From: Caulobacter soli | GTDB lineage: Bacteria > Pseudomonadota > Alphaproteobacteria > Caulobacterales > Caulobacteraceae | NCBI RefSeq assembly: GCF_011045195.1 | Contig: NZ_CP049199.1 | Location: forward strand, 3,534,001 to 3,598,000 | Direction: 5' to 3' | Length of the DNA stretch: 64,000 nt | Shown here: piece after piece, positions 25,830-36,146 of the stretch | Position numbering within the stretch: position 1 is the stretch's first letter | Layout: every line of letters begins with the position of its first letter | Made by a program: the position numbers and the translations under genes | Notes under the pieces: model-generated | What the model saw: the letters and a program-made list of their open reading frames with translations, nothing else | What the model was told of the DNA's origin: nothing | Database searches by the model: none

Positions 25830-27220
25830 ACGGTTCCCATTCCAAGCGGCATGTACTTGTCGCGCATGGTCACCAGCTCCTCCGCCAGGGTCGGGTGGAC
25901 GGCGCAGGTGGAATCCCATTGCGGCTTGGTCACCCCCATCTTCACCGCGATGGCGGCCATCTGGATGATCTCGGGCGAGTCCGGGCCGACCACGTGGACG
26001 CCGACAATCTTCTGGTCGTCCTGCTTGACCACCAGCTTCATCAGGCAACGGTCCTGGCCGCCGTAGAACACGCTCTTCATCGGGCGGAACACGGCGCGAT
26101 AGATGTCGACCTTGCCGAAGGCGTGGCGCGCCTCGGCCTCGGTCATGCCCACCGCGCCGATCGGCGGCTGCGAGAACACCGCCGAGGCGACCATGTCATG
26201 ATCGAAGGTGGTGGGGTTGTCATAGAACTCGGTCTGGGCGAAGGCCGCGCCCTCGCGGATCGCCACCGGCGTCAGATTGATGCGGTCGGTGACGTCGCCG
26301 ACGGCCCAGATGTTGTCGACCGTGGTCTTGGAATGCTCGTCGACCACGATCGCGCCGCGGTCGTTCAGCTTCACGCCCACCTTCTCCAGGCCAAGGCCCT
26401 CGACATAGGGATCGCGGCCGGTGGCGAACATCACCGCGTCGGTCTCGAAGGTCAGGTCGTTGCTCAGGGTGCTGACCAGACCCGCGTCGGTCTTCTCGAT
26501 CTTCTGGTGATCGCAGCCCAGCACCACCTTGATCCCGCGCTTCTCCAGCTCCTCGGCCAGGTGCATGCGCACGTCGTCGTCGAAGCCGCGCAGGATGTTG
26601 GCGCCACGGTACAGAAGCGTCGTCTGCACGCCCAGGCCGTTGAAGATGCTGGCGAACTCCACGGCGATATAGCCGCCGCCGACCACCAGCACCCGCTTGG
26701 GCAGTTCAGGCAGATGGAACGCCTGGTCCGAGGTGATGCCCAGCTCCGCGCCCGGGAAGTCCGGCTTCCACGGCCGGCCGCCGGTGGCGATCAGGATCTT
26801 GCGGGCGGTGTAGCGACCCGCGTGCTTGCTGCCCTCCTTGGGCAGGACCTCGACGGTGTGGGCGTCGACGATCTGGGCGCGGCCGTGCAGCAGGTGCGCG
26901 CCGGCCTTCTGCAGGTTGGTGACATAGATCCCCGACAGGCGAGCGATCTCGACGTCCTTGTCGTGCAGGAAGCCCTTCCAGTCGAAGCTGGCCTCGCCGA
27001 TCGTCCAGCCATAGCCCTTGGCCGTCTTCAGCTGGCTGGTGACCTCGCTGGCGTAGACCATGAACTTCTTGGGCACGCAGCCGCGGATCACGCAGGTACC
27101 GCCCACCCGGTATTCCTCGGCCACGGCGACCTTGGCGCCGCTCATCGCGGCCAGGCGCGCGGCCCGCACGCCGCCCGAACCGGCGCCGATGACGAAAAGG
27201 TCGAAGTCGTAGTCAGCCAT
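25826..27220 (-). CDS. gor: Glutathione-disulfide reductase
   Basis: The 464-residue flavoenzyme regenerates reduced glutathione with NADPH in the cytosol. The N-terminal FAD motif is FVIGAGSGGVRAAR, and the redox-active Cys pair stands in GGTCVIRGCVPKK. NADPH binding uses VVGGGYIAVEFASIFNGLG, with the downstream Arg residues typical of NADPH specificity. The second FAD motif is NIWAVGDVTDR, and the dimer-interface catalytic His lies in STCAVHPTLAEELVTM. The length is normal. It overlaps the O-antigen ligase gene, an unusual pairing. Confidence 0.95.
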   Translation of the reverse strand: MADYDFDLFVIGAGSGGVRAARLAAMSGAKVAVAEEYRVGGTCVIRGCVPKKFMVYASEVTSQLKTAKGYGWTIGEASFDWKGFLHDKDVEIARLSGIYVTNLQKAGAHLLHGRAQIVDAHTVEVLPKEGSKHAGRYTARKILIATGGRPWKPDFPGAELGITSDQAFHLPELPKRVLVVGGGYIAVEFASIFNGLGVQTTLLYRGANILRGFDDDVRMHLAEELEKRGIKVVLGCDHQKIEKTDAGLVSTLSNDLTFETDAVMFATGRDPYVEGLGLEKVGVKLNDRGAIVVDEHSKTTVDNIWAVGDVTDRINLTPVAIREGAAFAQTEFYDNPTTFDHDMVASAVFSQPPIGAVGMTEAEARHAFGKVDIYRAVFRPMKSVFYGGQDRCLMKLVVKQDDQKIVGVHVVGPDSPEIIQMAAIAVKMGVTKPQWDSTCAVHPTLAEELVTMRDKYMPLGMGTV

Positions 27221-27288
27221 GGCGGCGCTCCGGAATCACGTAGGCGGGCTCGGCATGGCCGTGCGCCCGGAAGAGGGCGGATATGGGT

Positions 27289-27969
27289 CTAAGGGACCAG
27301 CTTGACCACCCCTTGGTCCGTGCCCAGCAGAGCTTCGTCCGCCAGATCCAGGAACAGGCCGTGATCGACCACGCCCGTCACCGTCTTCAGGGCGGCGGCC
27401 AGGGCGGCCGGCTCGGCGATCACGCCCGACGGCAGGTCGTAGATCACGTTGCCCCCGTCGGTGACCACGATGCCCCGGTCGGCCATGCGCAGGCGCGGCG
27501 GCAGCAGCTCGAATTCGGCCGCGATATCGGCCAGGCGGTGGCCGGTGTGGACATGGCCGAAGCGCACGACCTCGATGGGCAGCGGGAACTTGCCCAGATG
27601 GTCGACCTTCTTGGCGGCGTCGGCGATGACCACGCAGCGTTTGGAGGCCTCCCAGACCAGCTTCTCGCGCAGCAGGGCCGCGCCGCCGCCCTTGATCAGC
27701 GACAGCCCCGGACCGACCTCGTCGGCGCCATCCACGGTCAGGTCGATGCTCTTGACGTCGTCCAGCGCCGCCAGCGGGATGCCCAGCTCGCGGGCCAGAT
27801 TGGCGGTGGCCTCCGAGGTCGGCACGCCGCGAATGTCCAGCTTGCGCGCGGCCAGGGCCTTCACGAACCAGGCGGCCGTCGAGCCCGTGCCCAGGCCCAC
27901 CACCATGCCGGCCTCGACCAGCTCGGCGGCGGCTTCGCCCGAAATTCGCTTCTGATCGTCGGCGCTCAT
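27289..27969 (-). CDS. rpiA: Ribose-5-phosphate isomerase A
   Basis: The 226-residue enzyme interconverts ribose-5-phosphate and ribulose-5-phosphate in the pentose phosphate pathway. Signatures are [45 protein letters not shown] and [14 protein letters not shown], carrying the catalytic Asp, Glu and Lys residues. The ATG at 27969 overlaps the glmU stop (ATGA). A longer upstream frame lies inside glmU and is rejected. It probably shares a transcript with glmU and possibly with gor, which starts 68 bases downstream. Confidence 0.96.
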   Translation of the reverse strand: MSADDQKRISGEAAAELVEAGMVVGLGTGSTAAWFVKALAARKLDIRGVPTSEATANLARELGIPLAALDDVKSIDLTVDGADEVGPGLSLIKGGGAALLREKLVWEASKRCVVIADAAKKVDHLGKFPLPIEVVRFGHVHTGHRLADIAAEFELLPPRLRMADRGIVVTDGGNVIYDLPSGVIAEPAALAAALKTVTGVVDHGLFLDLADEALLGTDQGVVKLVP

Positions 27970-29351
27970 TTCTTGTCCTTCTTGGCCAGCTTGAGGGCGC
28001 GGAACTTGGCCGCCCAACCCGGCTTGTCGCTTTGCGGCGCGCGCGACAGGGCCAGGTCCCCGTCGGCGACGTCCTTGGTGATCACCGAGCCCGAGCCGGT
28101 CATCGCTCCGTCGCCGACCCGGACAGGGGCGACCAGGGCGGTGTTGGAGCCGATGAAGGCCCCGGCGCCGACGTGGGTCTCGAACTTGTCGAAGCCATCG
28201 TAGTTACAGAAGATCGTGCCGGCCCCGATATTGGCTTTTGGGCCAACCGAACCGTCACCCAGATAGGACAGGTGGTTGGCCTTGGCGCCGGCCCCGACCT
28301 TGACCTTCTTGACCTCGACGAAGTTGCCGATGTGGGCGTCCGGACCGATTTCGGCGCCGGGACGCAGGCGGGCATAGGGACCGATCAGGGCTCCTTCGCC
28401 CACGGCGGCGCCTTCCAGATGGCTGAAGGCCTTGATCACCGCGCCGCTCGCGACGCTGACGCCGGGGCCGAAGACCACGAACGGTTCGACCGTGACGCCC
28501 GCCGCCAGCTGCGTGTCCCACGACAGGTGGACGGTCTCGGGCGCGGGCATGGTCACGCCCTCGACCAGCAGGGCCGCGCGGCGAGCCCCCTGCCAGACGC
28601 TTTCCGCGGCCGCCAGCTCGCCCTGGGAATTGACGCCCTGCACGGCCGCCTCCGGCGCGAAGGCGGCGCGGGTGGTCAGCTGACGGTCATGGGCCAGCTC
28701 CACCACGTCGGTCAGATAGTATTCGCCCTTGGCGTTGTCGTTGCGCACCTGGGACAGCAGGTCGAACAGGGTCGCGCGGTCTGCGGCCAGCACGCCGGAA
28801 TTGCAGTGCTTGACCTGCTTGACCGTGTCGTCGGCTTCCTTCTCCTCGACGATGCGCAGCAGCACGTGGCCGGGCGTCAGGATCAGGCGGCCATAGCCGG
28901 TGGGGTTGGCGGCCTCGAAGCCCAGCACCGCCACGTCCGCCCCCTTGTCGCGCACCGCGAACAGCGGCTCGATGGTCGGGGCGCTCAGCAGCGGGCAGTC
29001 GGCATAGGTGATCACCACGTCGCCGTCGAAATCGGCCAGGGCCTCGCGGGCGGCCAGCACGGCGTGACCGGTGCCCAGCGGCGGGTCCTGAACCACGGTC
29101 GCGTCCTGCCCCAGGCGCTTGCGGGCGTGCTCGCCGACCTGCGGGCTATGGGCGCCGACCACCACCACGATCCGCTCGCAGCCAAGGCCCTGCGCGGTGT
29201 CGATCGCGTGATCCAGCATCGTCCGCCCGCCGATCCTGTGCAGCACCTTGGGGGTCGGCGATTTCATCCGCGTGCCCTGGCCGGCGGCCAGGATGACGGC
29301 GGCGCGGGCTCGACCCGAAGCAGGCGCGGGCGAAGAAGCAGGACTGGTCAT
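27966..29351 (-). CDS. glmU: Bifunctional GlcNAc-1-P uridylyltransferase / GlcN-1-P acetyltransferase
   Basis: The 461-residue enzyme performs the last two steps of UDP-GlcNAc synthesis for peptidoglycan and lipopolysaccharide. The N-terminal uridylyltransferase begins [20 protein letters not shown] and includes [11 protein letters not shown] and YADCPLL. The C-terminal half is a left-handed beta-helix acetyltransferase with hexapeptide repeats, for example [31 protein letters not shown] and [11 protein letters not shown]. The ATG at 29351 is the first start that fits the family. A GGGAG lies rather far upstream. It diverges from gph across 69 bases. Confidence 0.96.
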   Translation of the reverse strand: MTSPASSPAPASGRARAAVILAAGQGTRMKSPTPKVLHRIGGRTMLDHAIDTAQGLGCERIVVVVGAHSPQVGEHARKRLGQDATVVQDPPLGTGHAVLAAREALADFDGDVVITYADCPLLSAPTIEPLFAVRDKGADVAVLGFEAANPTGYGRLILTPGHVLLRIVEEKEADDTVKQVKHCNSGVLAADRATLFDLLSQVRNDNAKGEYYLTDVVELAHDRQLTTRAAFAPEAAVQGVNSQGELAAAESVWQGARRAALLVEGVTMPAPETVHLSWDTQLAAGVTVEPFVVFGPGVSVASGAVIKAFSHLEGAAVGEGALIGPYARLRPGAEIGPDAHIGNFVEVKKVKVGAGAKANHLSYLGDGSVGPKANIGAGTIFCNYDGFDKFETHVGAGAFIGSNTALVAPVRVGDGAMTGSGSVITKDVADGDLALSRAPQSDKPGWAAKFRALKLAKKDKK

Positions 29352-29420
29352 GGGCGAAGCGACTCCCGAAGCACGGACCAAAGTTGCATTAGCCGCGCGT
29401 TTAGCCGAAAGGCCAGAGCC

Positions 29421-30146
29421 ATGCATGCCCAGAACGCGACGAACGACACACTCAACGGCGCCACGATCGCCTTCGACCTCGACGGCACCCTGGTCGACAC
29501 CGCGCCGGACCTCGTGGCCTCGCTGAACATCATCCTCGCCGAGGAAGGCCTGCCGCCCCTGCCGTTCGACGACGTGCGCAAGATGGTCGGGCGCGGCGCC
29601 AAGGCCCTGCTGGAGCGCGGCTTCGCGGCCGCCGGCGCGCCGCTGGACGCCGACAGCGCCCCGGCCCTGGTCGAGCGCTTCATCGCCCTCTATCTGGGCC
29701 GCATCGCCCACGAGAGCGCGCCCTTCCCCGGCGTGGTCGACGCCCTGCTCGCCCTGCGCGCCGCCGGCGCCAAGCTGGCCGTCTGCACCAACAAGCTGAC
29801 CCACCTGTCGGTCGCCCTGCTCGACGCCCTGGACCTGACGCAATATTTCGACGCCGTGGTCGGCGCCGACAGCGCCCCCGCCCCCAAGCCCGATCCGCGC
29901 CATGTGCTGGCGACGATCGCGGCCGTCGGCGGCGATCCGGCTCGCGCCGTGATGGTCGGCGACAGCATCAACGACGCCCTGGCCGCCAAGGCCGCCAACG
30001 TCCCGACCCTGCTGGTGACCTTCGGCTACACCGAAGCCCCGGTTGAGACCCTGGGCGGAGATCTGTTGATAGATGCGTTCTCCGACGTGCCTTCGGCCTG
30101 CATCGCGCTTTTGACCTCTTGCGCCCCCGAAAACGCCGGGCTATAG
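29421..30146 (+). CDS. gph: Phosphoglycolate phosphatase (HAD family)
   Basis: The 241-residue HAD hydrolase has all four motifs: [14 protein letters not shown] (nucleophile and acid Asp), VCTNK (Thr), the Lys in PKPDPRHV, and [13 protein letters not shown]. The cap domain of about 65 residues and the overall likeness point to phosphoglycolate phosphatase, which removes 2-phosphoglycolate arising from DNA repair or oxygenation. Other small phosphate substrates cannot be excluded from sequence alone. The ATG at 29421 is preferred because upstream frame lies in the glmU antisense. A tRNA-Val gene follows after 45 bases. Confidence 0.88.
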   Translation: MHAQNATNDTLNGATIAFDLDGTLVDTAPDLVASLNIILAEEGLPPLPFDDVRKMVGRGAKALLERGFAAAGAPLDADSAPALVERFIALYLGRIAHESAPFPGVVDALLALRAAGAKLAVCTNKLTHLSVALLDALDLTQYFDAVVGADSAPAPKPDPRHVLATIAAVGGDPARAVMVGDSINDALAAKAANVPTLLVTFGYTEAPVETLGGDLLIDAFSDVPSACIALLTSCAPENAGL

Positions 30147-30191
30147 GCCCGTCCCTCTCGCGGCGAGGTCTTCGAACCTCACCGACACGGC

Positions 30192-30266
30192 GGATGCTTA
30201 GCTCAGCGGGAGAGCACCTCGTTCACACCGAGGGGGTCGCAGGTTCAATCCCTGCAGCATCCACCA
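30192..30266 (+). tRNA. tRNA-Val (anticodon CAC)
   Basis: A complete cloverleaf: acceptor GGATGCT/AGCATCC, D-arm GCTC/GAGC, anticodon stem CCTCG/CGAGG with loop TTCACAC, T-loop TTCAATC and an encoded 3' CCA. The anticodon CAC reads GTG valine codons, which are frequent in this GC-rich genome. Confidence 0.95.
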
Positions 30267-30330
30267 TTTTCCACCTAGATTTCAGGCAATTATACCGCGC
30301 CGCTTGGTGGCGGCTCCGTCGCTCGCCGGC

Positions 30331-33300
30331 TCACCAGTTGAACCGCACGCCGAGCTTGCCGGAATAGCCGTATCCCCGGCCGTCGAGATCCCAGCTGTAA
30401 GATGCGTTGAAATAGAGCACCGAGCGGTCGGACATCTGACGGGTCAGGCCGCCGTTCAGTTCCAGCCAGGTCTCGCCGGTGTCGGCCAGGAAGGAGATGT
30501 CGGCGTCTTCGGTCTGGAAGGTCGTCTTGGGCTGGTCGAGGAACTCGTGCCACAGGTTCAGACGCCCCCACCCCGTGGTCAGGCGCGTCTCGCCGCCGTC
30601 GGTCTCGCGAAGCCAGGTGCGGGCCACGCGCGCGCCCAGGCGGCCGACCAGGCTGTCGGTCTGGTCGAACCGCACCGGTCCGCCCTCGTCCCGCCCCTTG
30701 CCGCCGTGGAAGTGCTGGTAGATCAGCTGCGCCTGCGGCTCGATGATCCAGTCGTGCTTCTGATGGAACGGCTTGCCGCCTTCCAGGGATAGCGCCAAGG
30801 CCTTGGCGTCGCCCTTCAGCGCCGGCAGCCGGACCGATTGGGCCTTGGCGTCGAACCAGGTGAACTGGACCACCCCGTCCAGATAGGCCCCCTTCTCCCA
30901 GAACCGGGTCCAGTAGGCGCCCAGCGACCAGGCGTCGACCTGATCGCGGCCGGCGACCTGGCCGTCCCAGTTGCGAACCTTGCCCTTGGCCCGACCAAAC
31001 GCGCCGTAGACGCCGGCATGGTCGCGGATCCCGTCCTCGTCCTCGCGTCGATAGAGGTCCACGCCCGCCTGCAGGGCGTAGAGCTGGTAGTTCATGCGCG
31101 GACCGCGATCGCCATAGATCCCCCGGCTGTCGCCATCACGGCGACCGCCGATGGCCATGATCCGCCCCCAGACGCCGTTCAGCGTCTCGTCGTCATCCGG
31201 CTGCTGGCGCCCGCGCAACTGCTCTTCCTCGCCGACCCGCTCGTGCAGGGTGTCGATCGCGGCGCGACCGTAGAGCTGGGCCAAGGCCGGCAGCGCCGTA
31301 TAGAGCGACACCTCCGAGCGAATGAAGGCGGGCGTGTCCGGCGTGGGCGTCGGGTCGGGCGGTGTCGGGTCCGGCGGGGTCGGATCCGGTGGCGTGGGGT
31401 CCGGCGGCGGACACGGCGGCGAAGGCGCGTTTGCGGCGGCGCAGTCCAGCCTGGATCGCAGGAACCAGCTGTCCGAAGCGCCGGCTCCCCCTCGAAACAG
31501 TCCGTACTCGTAGGGCCCGGCGACCACCGGTCCCGCCAAGGTGAACAGATCCGTCGCCGTGGTCGCCCCGCCCCGTGCGTCCACCACCAGGATGCCGTCG
31601 GCCTGGGTCAGCGCGCCCAGGCCGCCCGCGCGCGTGATGCGCAGCGACGATGTCCCCGTCCCGGCCCCGCCATCGATCACCAGCCGGTCGGAGGGCGAGC
31701 CGTCGTGGCCCAGATAGGTGTTGAGCCCGATCAGCCCCGCCGCTCCGGTGTAGTTGACCGTGGTCAGAGTCATGTAGCTGGCCAGCTGATCCGCATCCTG
31801 CGTCGGCGCGGCGAACAGGATCGAACTGGCGTCGTTGGCCAGGTTGGTCAGGTTCGAGGACCCGGTCATGGTCCAGGTCGTGTCGGCCGCCAGCGTCACG
31901 TCCGAGGTGCTGCCCGGCGCGGTGTAGGCCGAGCCCTCGAGCGTGGAGTCGCTGATCGTAAGGACCGCCGCTCCGGCGACGGCGGCCGGCGCGGCGGCGA
32001 ACGCCGACATCGAGAGCGGCGCGATGGGCGTATCGTCCTCGGGCTGGTCCGCGGGTCCCGTCAGGATCGGCTCGCTGCCCGCGATCGGCGCGAAGTCGTC
32101 GATCGTGGCGACGCGCAGCCACTCGCCGCTACCGCCGACGGTCATGTTGGTCAGGCTGATCGTCCCCGCCCCGGCCACGGCGATGGTGGGACCCGACATG
32201 TTCGACAGCCCGCCGTCGCTCAGATTGGCCGCCGAGCGCGCGGTCTCGCCCAGCACGAACAGGCCCGAGGCGCCGGTCCCGCTCGCCGTCACGGTCGAAC
32301 CGAAGGCGTCCACCCGCCCGCCGTTCTCGGCCACGGCGCCGTGCGCGCTGGGGCCGCTGGTCGTGACCCGGCTCTGGTCGCGCAGGGTCACCGAACTGGG
32401 CGCGTTGCGGGCCACGACGCCGTGGGCCAGCGCTCCGGAGGTGGTGACCGTCGTCCGCTCGGCGACCACCGTCCCGCCCGACAGCGCCCGCAAGCCCGCC
32501 GCCCGTGCGCCCGAGGTCGTGATCGTGCTGGTCTTGAGATTCACGGTCGCCGGGGCTTCCAGAAAGTGCTGCTGGGCCTGGGCGCCGTAGGCGTCGTTCC
32601 CCTCGGTCGTCACGGTCAGGCCCGTGCCGGTGACGTCGGCGGGGAACTGCGCTCCGGCCTGCTCCACGGTCGCGTAGAGGCCCAGGGACACCGCGCCGCG
32701 CGTATGGATGACGTTGTTGGTCAGCCGCAGCGACCCGCCGTCGTCCGACACCGCGCCCATCGCCGTCAGGCCATAGGTGTCCACGCTGGTGTCGTTGGCG
32801 ACCAGCAGGGCGCCGGGATTGCGCGCCGTCAGGCCGTGCGGATACGACGAGGCTCTTACAGAATCCCCACGCGTCTCGACCCGCCCGCCCTGCAGGGTGA
32901 TCGTCGAGCCCAGGTCGGCCAGGACGCCGATGGCGGTGTCCGGCCCCAGGGTCAGGACCGCGACGTTCGTGGCGGTGACGGTCGATGACGCCGCGAACAG
33001 CCCCGCCGCGTCCCGCAGCTCGGTGGTGATCGAACCGCCCGAGACCGTGACGACCGCGCCCGCCACGGCCCGTATGCCGTAGCCGACCGCGCCGGTCGCC
33101 CGGATGGCGCTGTCGGTGAACGCGGCCTTCGATCCCGCGCCGTCGACGATCACGGCGGACGGCGCGACGATCGTGCTGTCGCGGACCCGCGCTTCGCCGC
33201 CGAGCGTGATGTTCGCGCCGATCGCGCGGTTGCCGGTCACCGTGAAGACCGTGTCGCCGATGTCGGCCAACGATCCCGCGTCCTGGACCGACAGCCCGTG

Positions 33301-34263
33301 GCCGAACTGGCCGGTGGCGGTGATCGCGCCGCCCGCTCCGCTCATCGTCAAACGGCCGCCACTGACCACCCGAGCGGCGGCGGAAGGATCCGTCGTGGTT
33401 CCGGCCCCGGTCGTGGTCAGGGTGCTGGAGACGAGGTCGACCTTGCCGCCCAGCTCGGCCCGTGCGCCGTTCGCCAGCGTGCCCGAGGTGCTGGCGAAGA
33501 TACCCGACCCGGTGATCTGGCTGGTGGCTCCGCTGGCGATCAGGGCATGGCTGCCCACCAGGGTGGTGGTGTTCTGCGCCCCGGCGGTGGTGATCTGGGT
33601 TCCGCCCGACAGGGTCACGAGACCGCCGTCGACCGCTCTCACCCCGAGCGCGCCACGCGCGTTGGTGCTGATCTCGCCTCCGACGAAACTGATCCGGCTG
33701 CCCGCGCCCACGGCCTGGAGCGCATAGTTTCCGGTACCGTTGCCGCCGCCGCTCATCGACACCCGAGTGGCGCTCAGGGCGATCAGCGCCTGATCCTCGG
33801 CGCTGACGCCGACCATGTTGCTGGCGGTTCCGGAGGCGGTGGTCATGTCGATCGCGGCGCCATTGGCCGCGATCGTGCTGTTCAGACCGACCGCGCGCGC
33901 GCCTCGCTGATTGGTCGCCGCCGCTCCCACCGAATTGGTGTCGATCACGGCGTTGTTCAGCGTGATCGCGGCCCCGCTCTGGGCCAGGGCGGCGGTGGCG
34001 CCCGCGGCCGCCGGGCGGATCGTCACGCCGCTGGCGTCGATGGCTCCGCCGGTCCCGGACGCGCTGGCGCCCACGCCGTTGGCGGTCGTCACATTGATGA
34101 TGGTTCCCGGCGGCACGGTGCAGGACGCACCGTTGGCGACCGCGGGTGTCGGACAGGTCTGCGCCAGGGCGAGGCCACCAAACCCGAACGTCGCGATCGA
34201 AGTGGTTCCGAGGAGCACGACGAGCCCGCCCCGCCTCCTGGACGGCACAAGATGGTCCAACAC
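30331..34263 (-). CDS. Autotransporter (type Va) with beta-helix passenger
   Basis: The 1310-residue surface protein has an N-terminal signal (RRRGGLVVLLGTTSIATFGF...ALA) and a passenger of about 950 residues rich in Thr, Ser, Gly and Ala. Short repeating strands such as TTSGALAHG and SGTGASGLFVLG are expected to form a right-handed beta-helix as in AIDA/pertactin adhesins. A Pro-Asp-Thr linker follows, then a C-terminal 12-strand barrel domain starting near NGVWGRIMAIGGRRDGDSRG and ending in the aromatic VRFNW typical of BAM substrates. The start is GTG at 34263 or TTG at 34260, both behind GGGGAGG. No protease site is visible. The role is probably adhesion or biofilm formation, by inference. 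Confidence 0.92.
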   Translation of the reverse strand: MLDHLVPSRRRGGLVVLLGTTSIATFGFGGLALAQTCPTPAVANGASCTVPPGTIINVTTANGVGASASGTGGAIDASGVTIRPAAAGATAALAQSGAAITLNNAVIDTNSVGAAATNQRGARAVGLNSTIAANGAAIDMTTASGTASNMVGVSAEDQALIALSATRVSMSGGGNGTGNYALQAVGAGSRISFVGGEISTNARGALGVRAVDGGLVTLSGGTQITTAGAQNTTTLVGSHALIASGATSQITGSGIFASTSGTLANGARAELGGKVDLVSSTLTTTGAGTTTDPSAAARVVSGGRLTMSGAGGAITATGQFGHGLSVQDAGSLADIGDTVFTVTGNRAIGANITLGGEARVRDSTIVAPSAVIVDGAGSKAAFTDSAIRATGAVGYGIRAVAGAVVTVSGGSITTELRDAAGLFAASSTVTATNVAVLTLGPDTAIGVLADLGSTITLQGGRVETRGDSVRASSYPHGLTARNPGALLVANDTSVDTYGLTAMGAVSDDGGSLRLTNNVIHTRGAVSLGLYATVEQAGAQFPADVTGTGLTVTTEGNDAYGAQAQQHFLEAPATVNLKTSTITTSGARAAGLRALSGGTVVAERTTVTTSGALAHGVVARNAPSSVTLRDQSRVTTSGPSAHGAVAENGGRVDAFGSTVTASGTGASGLFVLGETARSAANLSDGGLSNMSGPTIAVAGAGTISLTNMTVGGSGEWLRVATIDDFAPIAGSEPILTGPADQPEDDTPIAPLSMSAFAAAPAAVAGAAVLTISDSTLEGSAYTAPGSTSDVTLAADTTWTMTGSSNLTNLANDASSILFAAPTQDADQLASYMTLTTVNYTGAAGLIGLNTYLGHDGSPSDRLVIDGGAGTGTSSLRITRAGGLGALTQADGILVVDARGGATTATDLFTLAGPVVAGPYEYGLFRGGAGASDSWFLRSRLDCAAANAPSPPCPPPDPTPPDPTPPDPTPPDPTPTPDTPAFIRSEVSLYTALPALAQLYGRAAIDTLHERVGEEEQLRGRQQPDDDETLNGVWGRIMAIGGRRDGDSRGIYGDRGPRMNYQLYALQAGVDLYRREDEDGIRDHAGVYGAFGRAKGKVRNWDGQVAGRDQVDAWSLGAYWTRFWEKGAYLDGVVQFTWFDAKAQSVRLPALKGDAKALALSLEGGKPFHQKHDWIIEPQAQLIYQHFHGGKGRDEGGPVRFDQTDSLVGRLGARVARTWLRETDGGETRLTTGWGRLNLWHEFLDQPKTTFQTEDADISFLADTGETWLELNGGLTRQMSDRSVLYFNASYSWDLDGRGYGYSGKLGVRFNW
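31331..31410 (-). repeat. 15-bp coding repeats for a PPDPT linker
   Basis: About five imperfect 15-base units encode Pro-Pro-Asp-Pro-Thr repeats between the passenger and the barrel of the autotransporter. Such arrays can change copy number by slippage or recombination, altering how far the passenger stands off the membrane. Confidence 0.8.
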
Positions 34264-34568
34264 ACGACCTCCCCAGGCTGTCGCCGCACGAGGTCGCGCG
34301 ACCTGAGGTAGAAACTGCGACCCAACCTATCGCATGCCCATCGACCGAATTGCCCACCGAACGGCGGAAATTCGCCCCAGCGGGAGGCGCGCGCGAGCGG
34401 GGTGAAAGGGTGCGATTGATGAATTCGCTTCATAGGGGCATGCCGTGACGCCCCTCTAATCCGCTGACGGAATGTCCGCTAACGTCGCCTTAGCGACGCA
34501 GGCGTCGCAACCACCTGGGCGCTCCTCCGCTTACATAGCGGCGCGCGTTCGGAGGCCTGGAGGATGGG
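34264..34568. other. 305-base divergent intergenic region
   Basis: This region lies between the divergent autotransporter and aldehyde oxidoreductase operon. It must hold promoters for both. It includes ribosome sites at each edge (GGGGAGG for the autotransporter, GGAGG at 34559-34563 for the oxidoreductase) and a less GC-rich stretch around 34415-34460. I could not assign -35/-10 boxes or an operator with confidence. Confidence 0.5.
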
Positions 34569-35195
34569 ATGCTCGATCTGGATGATTTCGCCTTGTCGCG
34601 CCGCGGCCTGATGGCCACGGGCGCGGCCGCCGCCACGATTTCCAGCGCGCCGGCCACCGCCGACGCGGCGGGTTTGGACACCTTCACCGCCAAGGTGGCC
34701 TTCGAGGTGAACGGCCAGAAGCGCACGCTCGACCTGGACACCCGCACCACCCTGCTCGACGCCCTGCGCGAGCACCTGAAGCTGACCGGCACCAAGAAGG
34801 GCTGCGACCATGGCCAGTGCGGGGCCTGCACGGTCATCGTCGACGGCCGGCGGATCAATTCCTGCCTGACCCTGGCCGTCATGCACGAGGGCGACAAGAT
34901 CACCACGATCGAGGGCCTGGGAACGCCTGAAAAGCTGCATCCCCTGCAAGCGGCCTTCGTCAAGCACGACGGCTATCAATGCGGCTACTGCACGCCCGGA
35001 CAGATCTGTTCGGCCAAGGCGGTGCTCGACGAGATCAAGGCCGGCGTGCCCAGCCACGTCACCGCCGACCTCACCGACGCGCCCAAGGTCACCGAGGCCG
35101 AACTGCGAGAGCGGATGAGCGGCAACATCTGTCGCTGCGGGGCCTATTCGAACATCGTCGAGGCCATCACCGAAGTCGCGGGAGGCGCCGCATGA
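34569..35195 (+). CDS. paoA: Aldehyde oxidoreductase [2Fe-2S] subunit (PaoA-like), Tat-exported
   Basis: The 208-residue iron-sulfur subunit of a xanthine-oxidase-family enzyme starts with a Tat signal ([14 protein letters not shown]), placing the complex in the periplasm. The N-terminal ferredoxin-like domain holds one [2Fe-2S] cluster in [22 protein letters not shown]. The C-terminal helical domain holds the second in [15 protein letters not shown] and [14 protein letters not shown]. It passes electrons from the molybdenum site to FAD. It heads a three-gene operon in the order of E. coli paoABC and overlaps the next gene by four bases. Confidence 0.92.
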   Translation: MLDLDDFALSRRGLMATGAAAATISSAPATADAAGLDTFTAKVAFEVNGQKRTLDLDTRTTLLDALREHLKLTGTKKGCDHGQCGACTVIVDGRRINSCLTLAVMHEGDKITTIEGLGTPEKLHPLQAAFVKHDGYQCGYCTPGQICSAKAVLDEIKAGVPSHVTADLTDAPKVTEAELRERMSGNICRCGAYSNIVEAITEVAGGAA

Positions 35196-36142
35196 GAGCC
35201 TTCGCCTACGAGCGCGCCCGCACGCCGGCCGAGGCCGCCGCGGCCGTGGCCCGCGACCCGACCGCCCGCTTCATCGCCGGCGGCACCAACCTGCTGGACC
35301 TGATGAAGCTGGAGATCGAGACGCCCCACCGGCTGATCGACGTCAACGGCCTGAAGCTGGACAAGATCGAGGCGACCAGGGACGGCGGCCTGCGGATCGG
35401 CGCCCTGGTGCGCAACACCGACCTGGCGTCCGACAAGCGGGTGCGCAAGGACTACGGCGTGCTGTCACGCGCCCTGCTGGCCGGGGCCTCGGGCCAGCTG
35501 CGCAACAAGGCCACCACCGCCGGCAACCTGCTGCAGCGGACGCGGTGCCCCTATTTCTACGACACCAACATGCCCTGCAATAAGCGCAAGCCGGGCGCGG
35601 GCTGTTCAGCGATCGGCGGCTTCACCCGGTCGCTGGCGGTGTTGGGGACCAGCGAGGCGTGCATCGCCACCCATCCCAGCGACATGGCCGTGGGCCTGCG
35701 GATTCTCGACGCCGAGGTCGAGACGGTCCGTCCCGACGGGGCCACGCGCGTCATTCCGATCGCCGACTTCCACCGGCTGCCAGGCCAGACCCCGCATGTG
35801 GAAACGGCCCTCGCGCCCGGCGAGCTGATCACCGCTGTGACCCTGCCCAAGCCGGTCGGCGGCCAGCACGCCTATCACAAGGTGCGCGACCGGGCCTCCT
35901 ACGCCTTCGCCCTCGTCTCGGTGGCGACGATCCTCCAGAAGGACGGCTCGGGCCGCGTGGCCCTGGGCGGGGTGGCGCACAAGCCCTGGCGGATCGAAGC
36001 CGCCGAGGCGGCCATGCCGCAAGGCGCCAAGGCGGTGAGCGACACCCTGCTGGCCGGCGCCAAGACCACCTCCCAAAACGCTTTCAAGCTGACCCTGGCC
36101 GAGCGCGCCCTGGGCGCGGCCATGATCTCGGCGAAGGGCTGA
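35192..36142 (+). CDS. paoB: Aldehyde oxidoreductase FAD-binding subunit (PaoB-like)
   Basis: The 316-residue flavin subunit belongs to the CO-dehydrogenase/xanthine-dehydrogenase FAD family, with the FAD-binding [13 protein letters not shown] and [20 protein letters not shown]. The insertion [23 protein letters not shown] has the Cys spacing that binds an extra [4Fe-4S] cluster in E. coli PaoB and related subunits. The C-terminal domain is the usual CO_deh_flav_C fold. It starts at ATG 35192 by ATGA overlap with the iron-sulfur subunit. Electron acceptors in the periplasm are unknown. Confidence 0.92.
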   Translation: MRAFAYERARTPAEAAAAVARDPTARFIAGGTNLLDLMKLEIETPHRLIDVNGLKLDKIEATRDGGLRIGALVRNTDLASDKRVRKDYGVLSRALLAGASGQLRNKATTAGNLLQRTRCPYFYDTNMPCNKRKPGAGCSAIGGFTRSLAVLGTSEACIATHPSDMAVGLRILDAEVETVRPDGATRVIPIADFHRLPGQTPHVETALAPGELITAVTLPKPVGGQHAYHKVRDRASYAFALVSVATILQKDGSGRVALGGVAHKPWRIEAAEAAMPQGAKAVSDTLLAGAKTTSQNAFKLTLAERALGAAMISAKG

Positions 36143-36146
36143 TCCG

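Noticed and set aside
30147..34263. Genomic island integrated at tRNA-Val
   Set aside because: No integrase, no direct repeat of the tRNA 3' end and no base-composition change were seen around the autotransporter.
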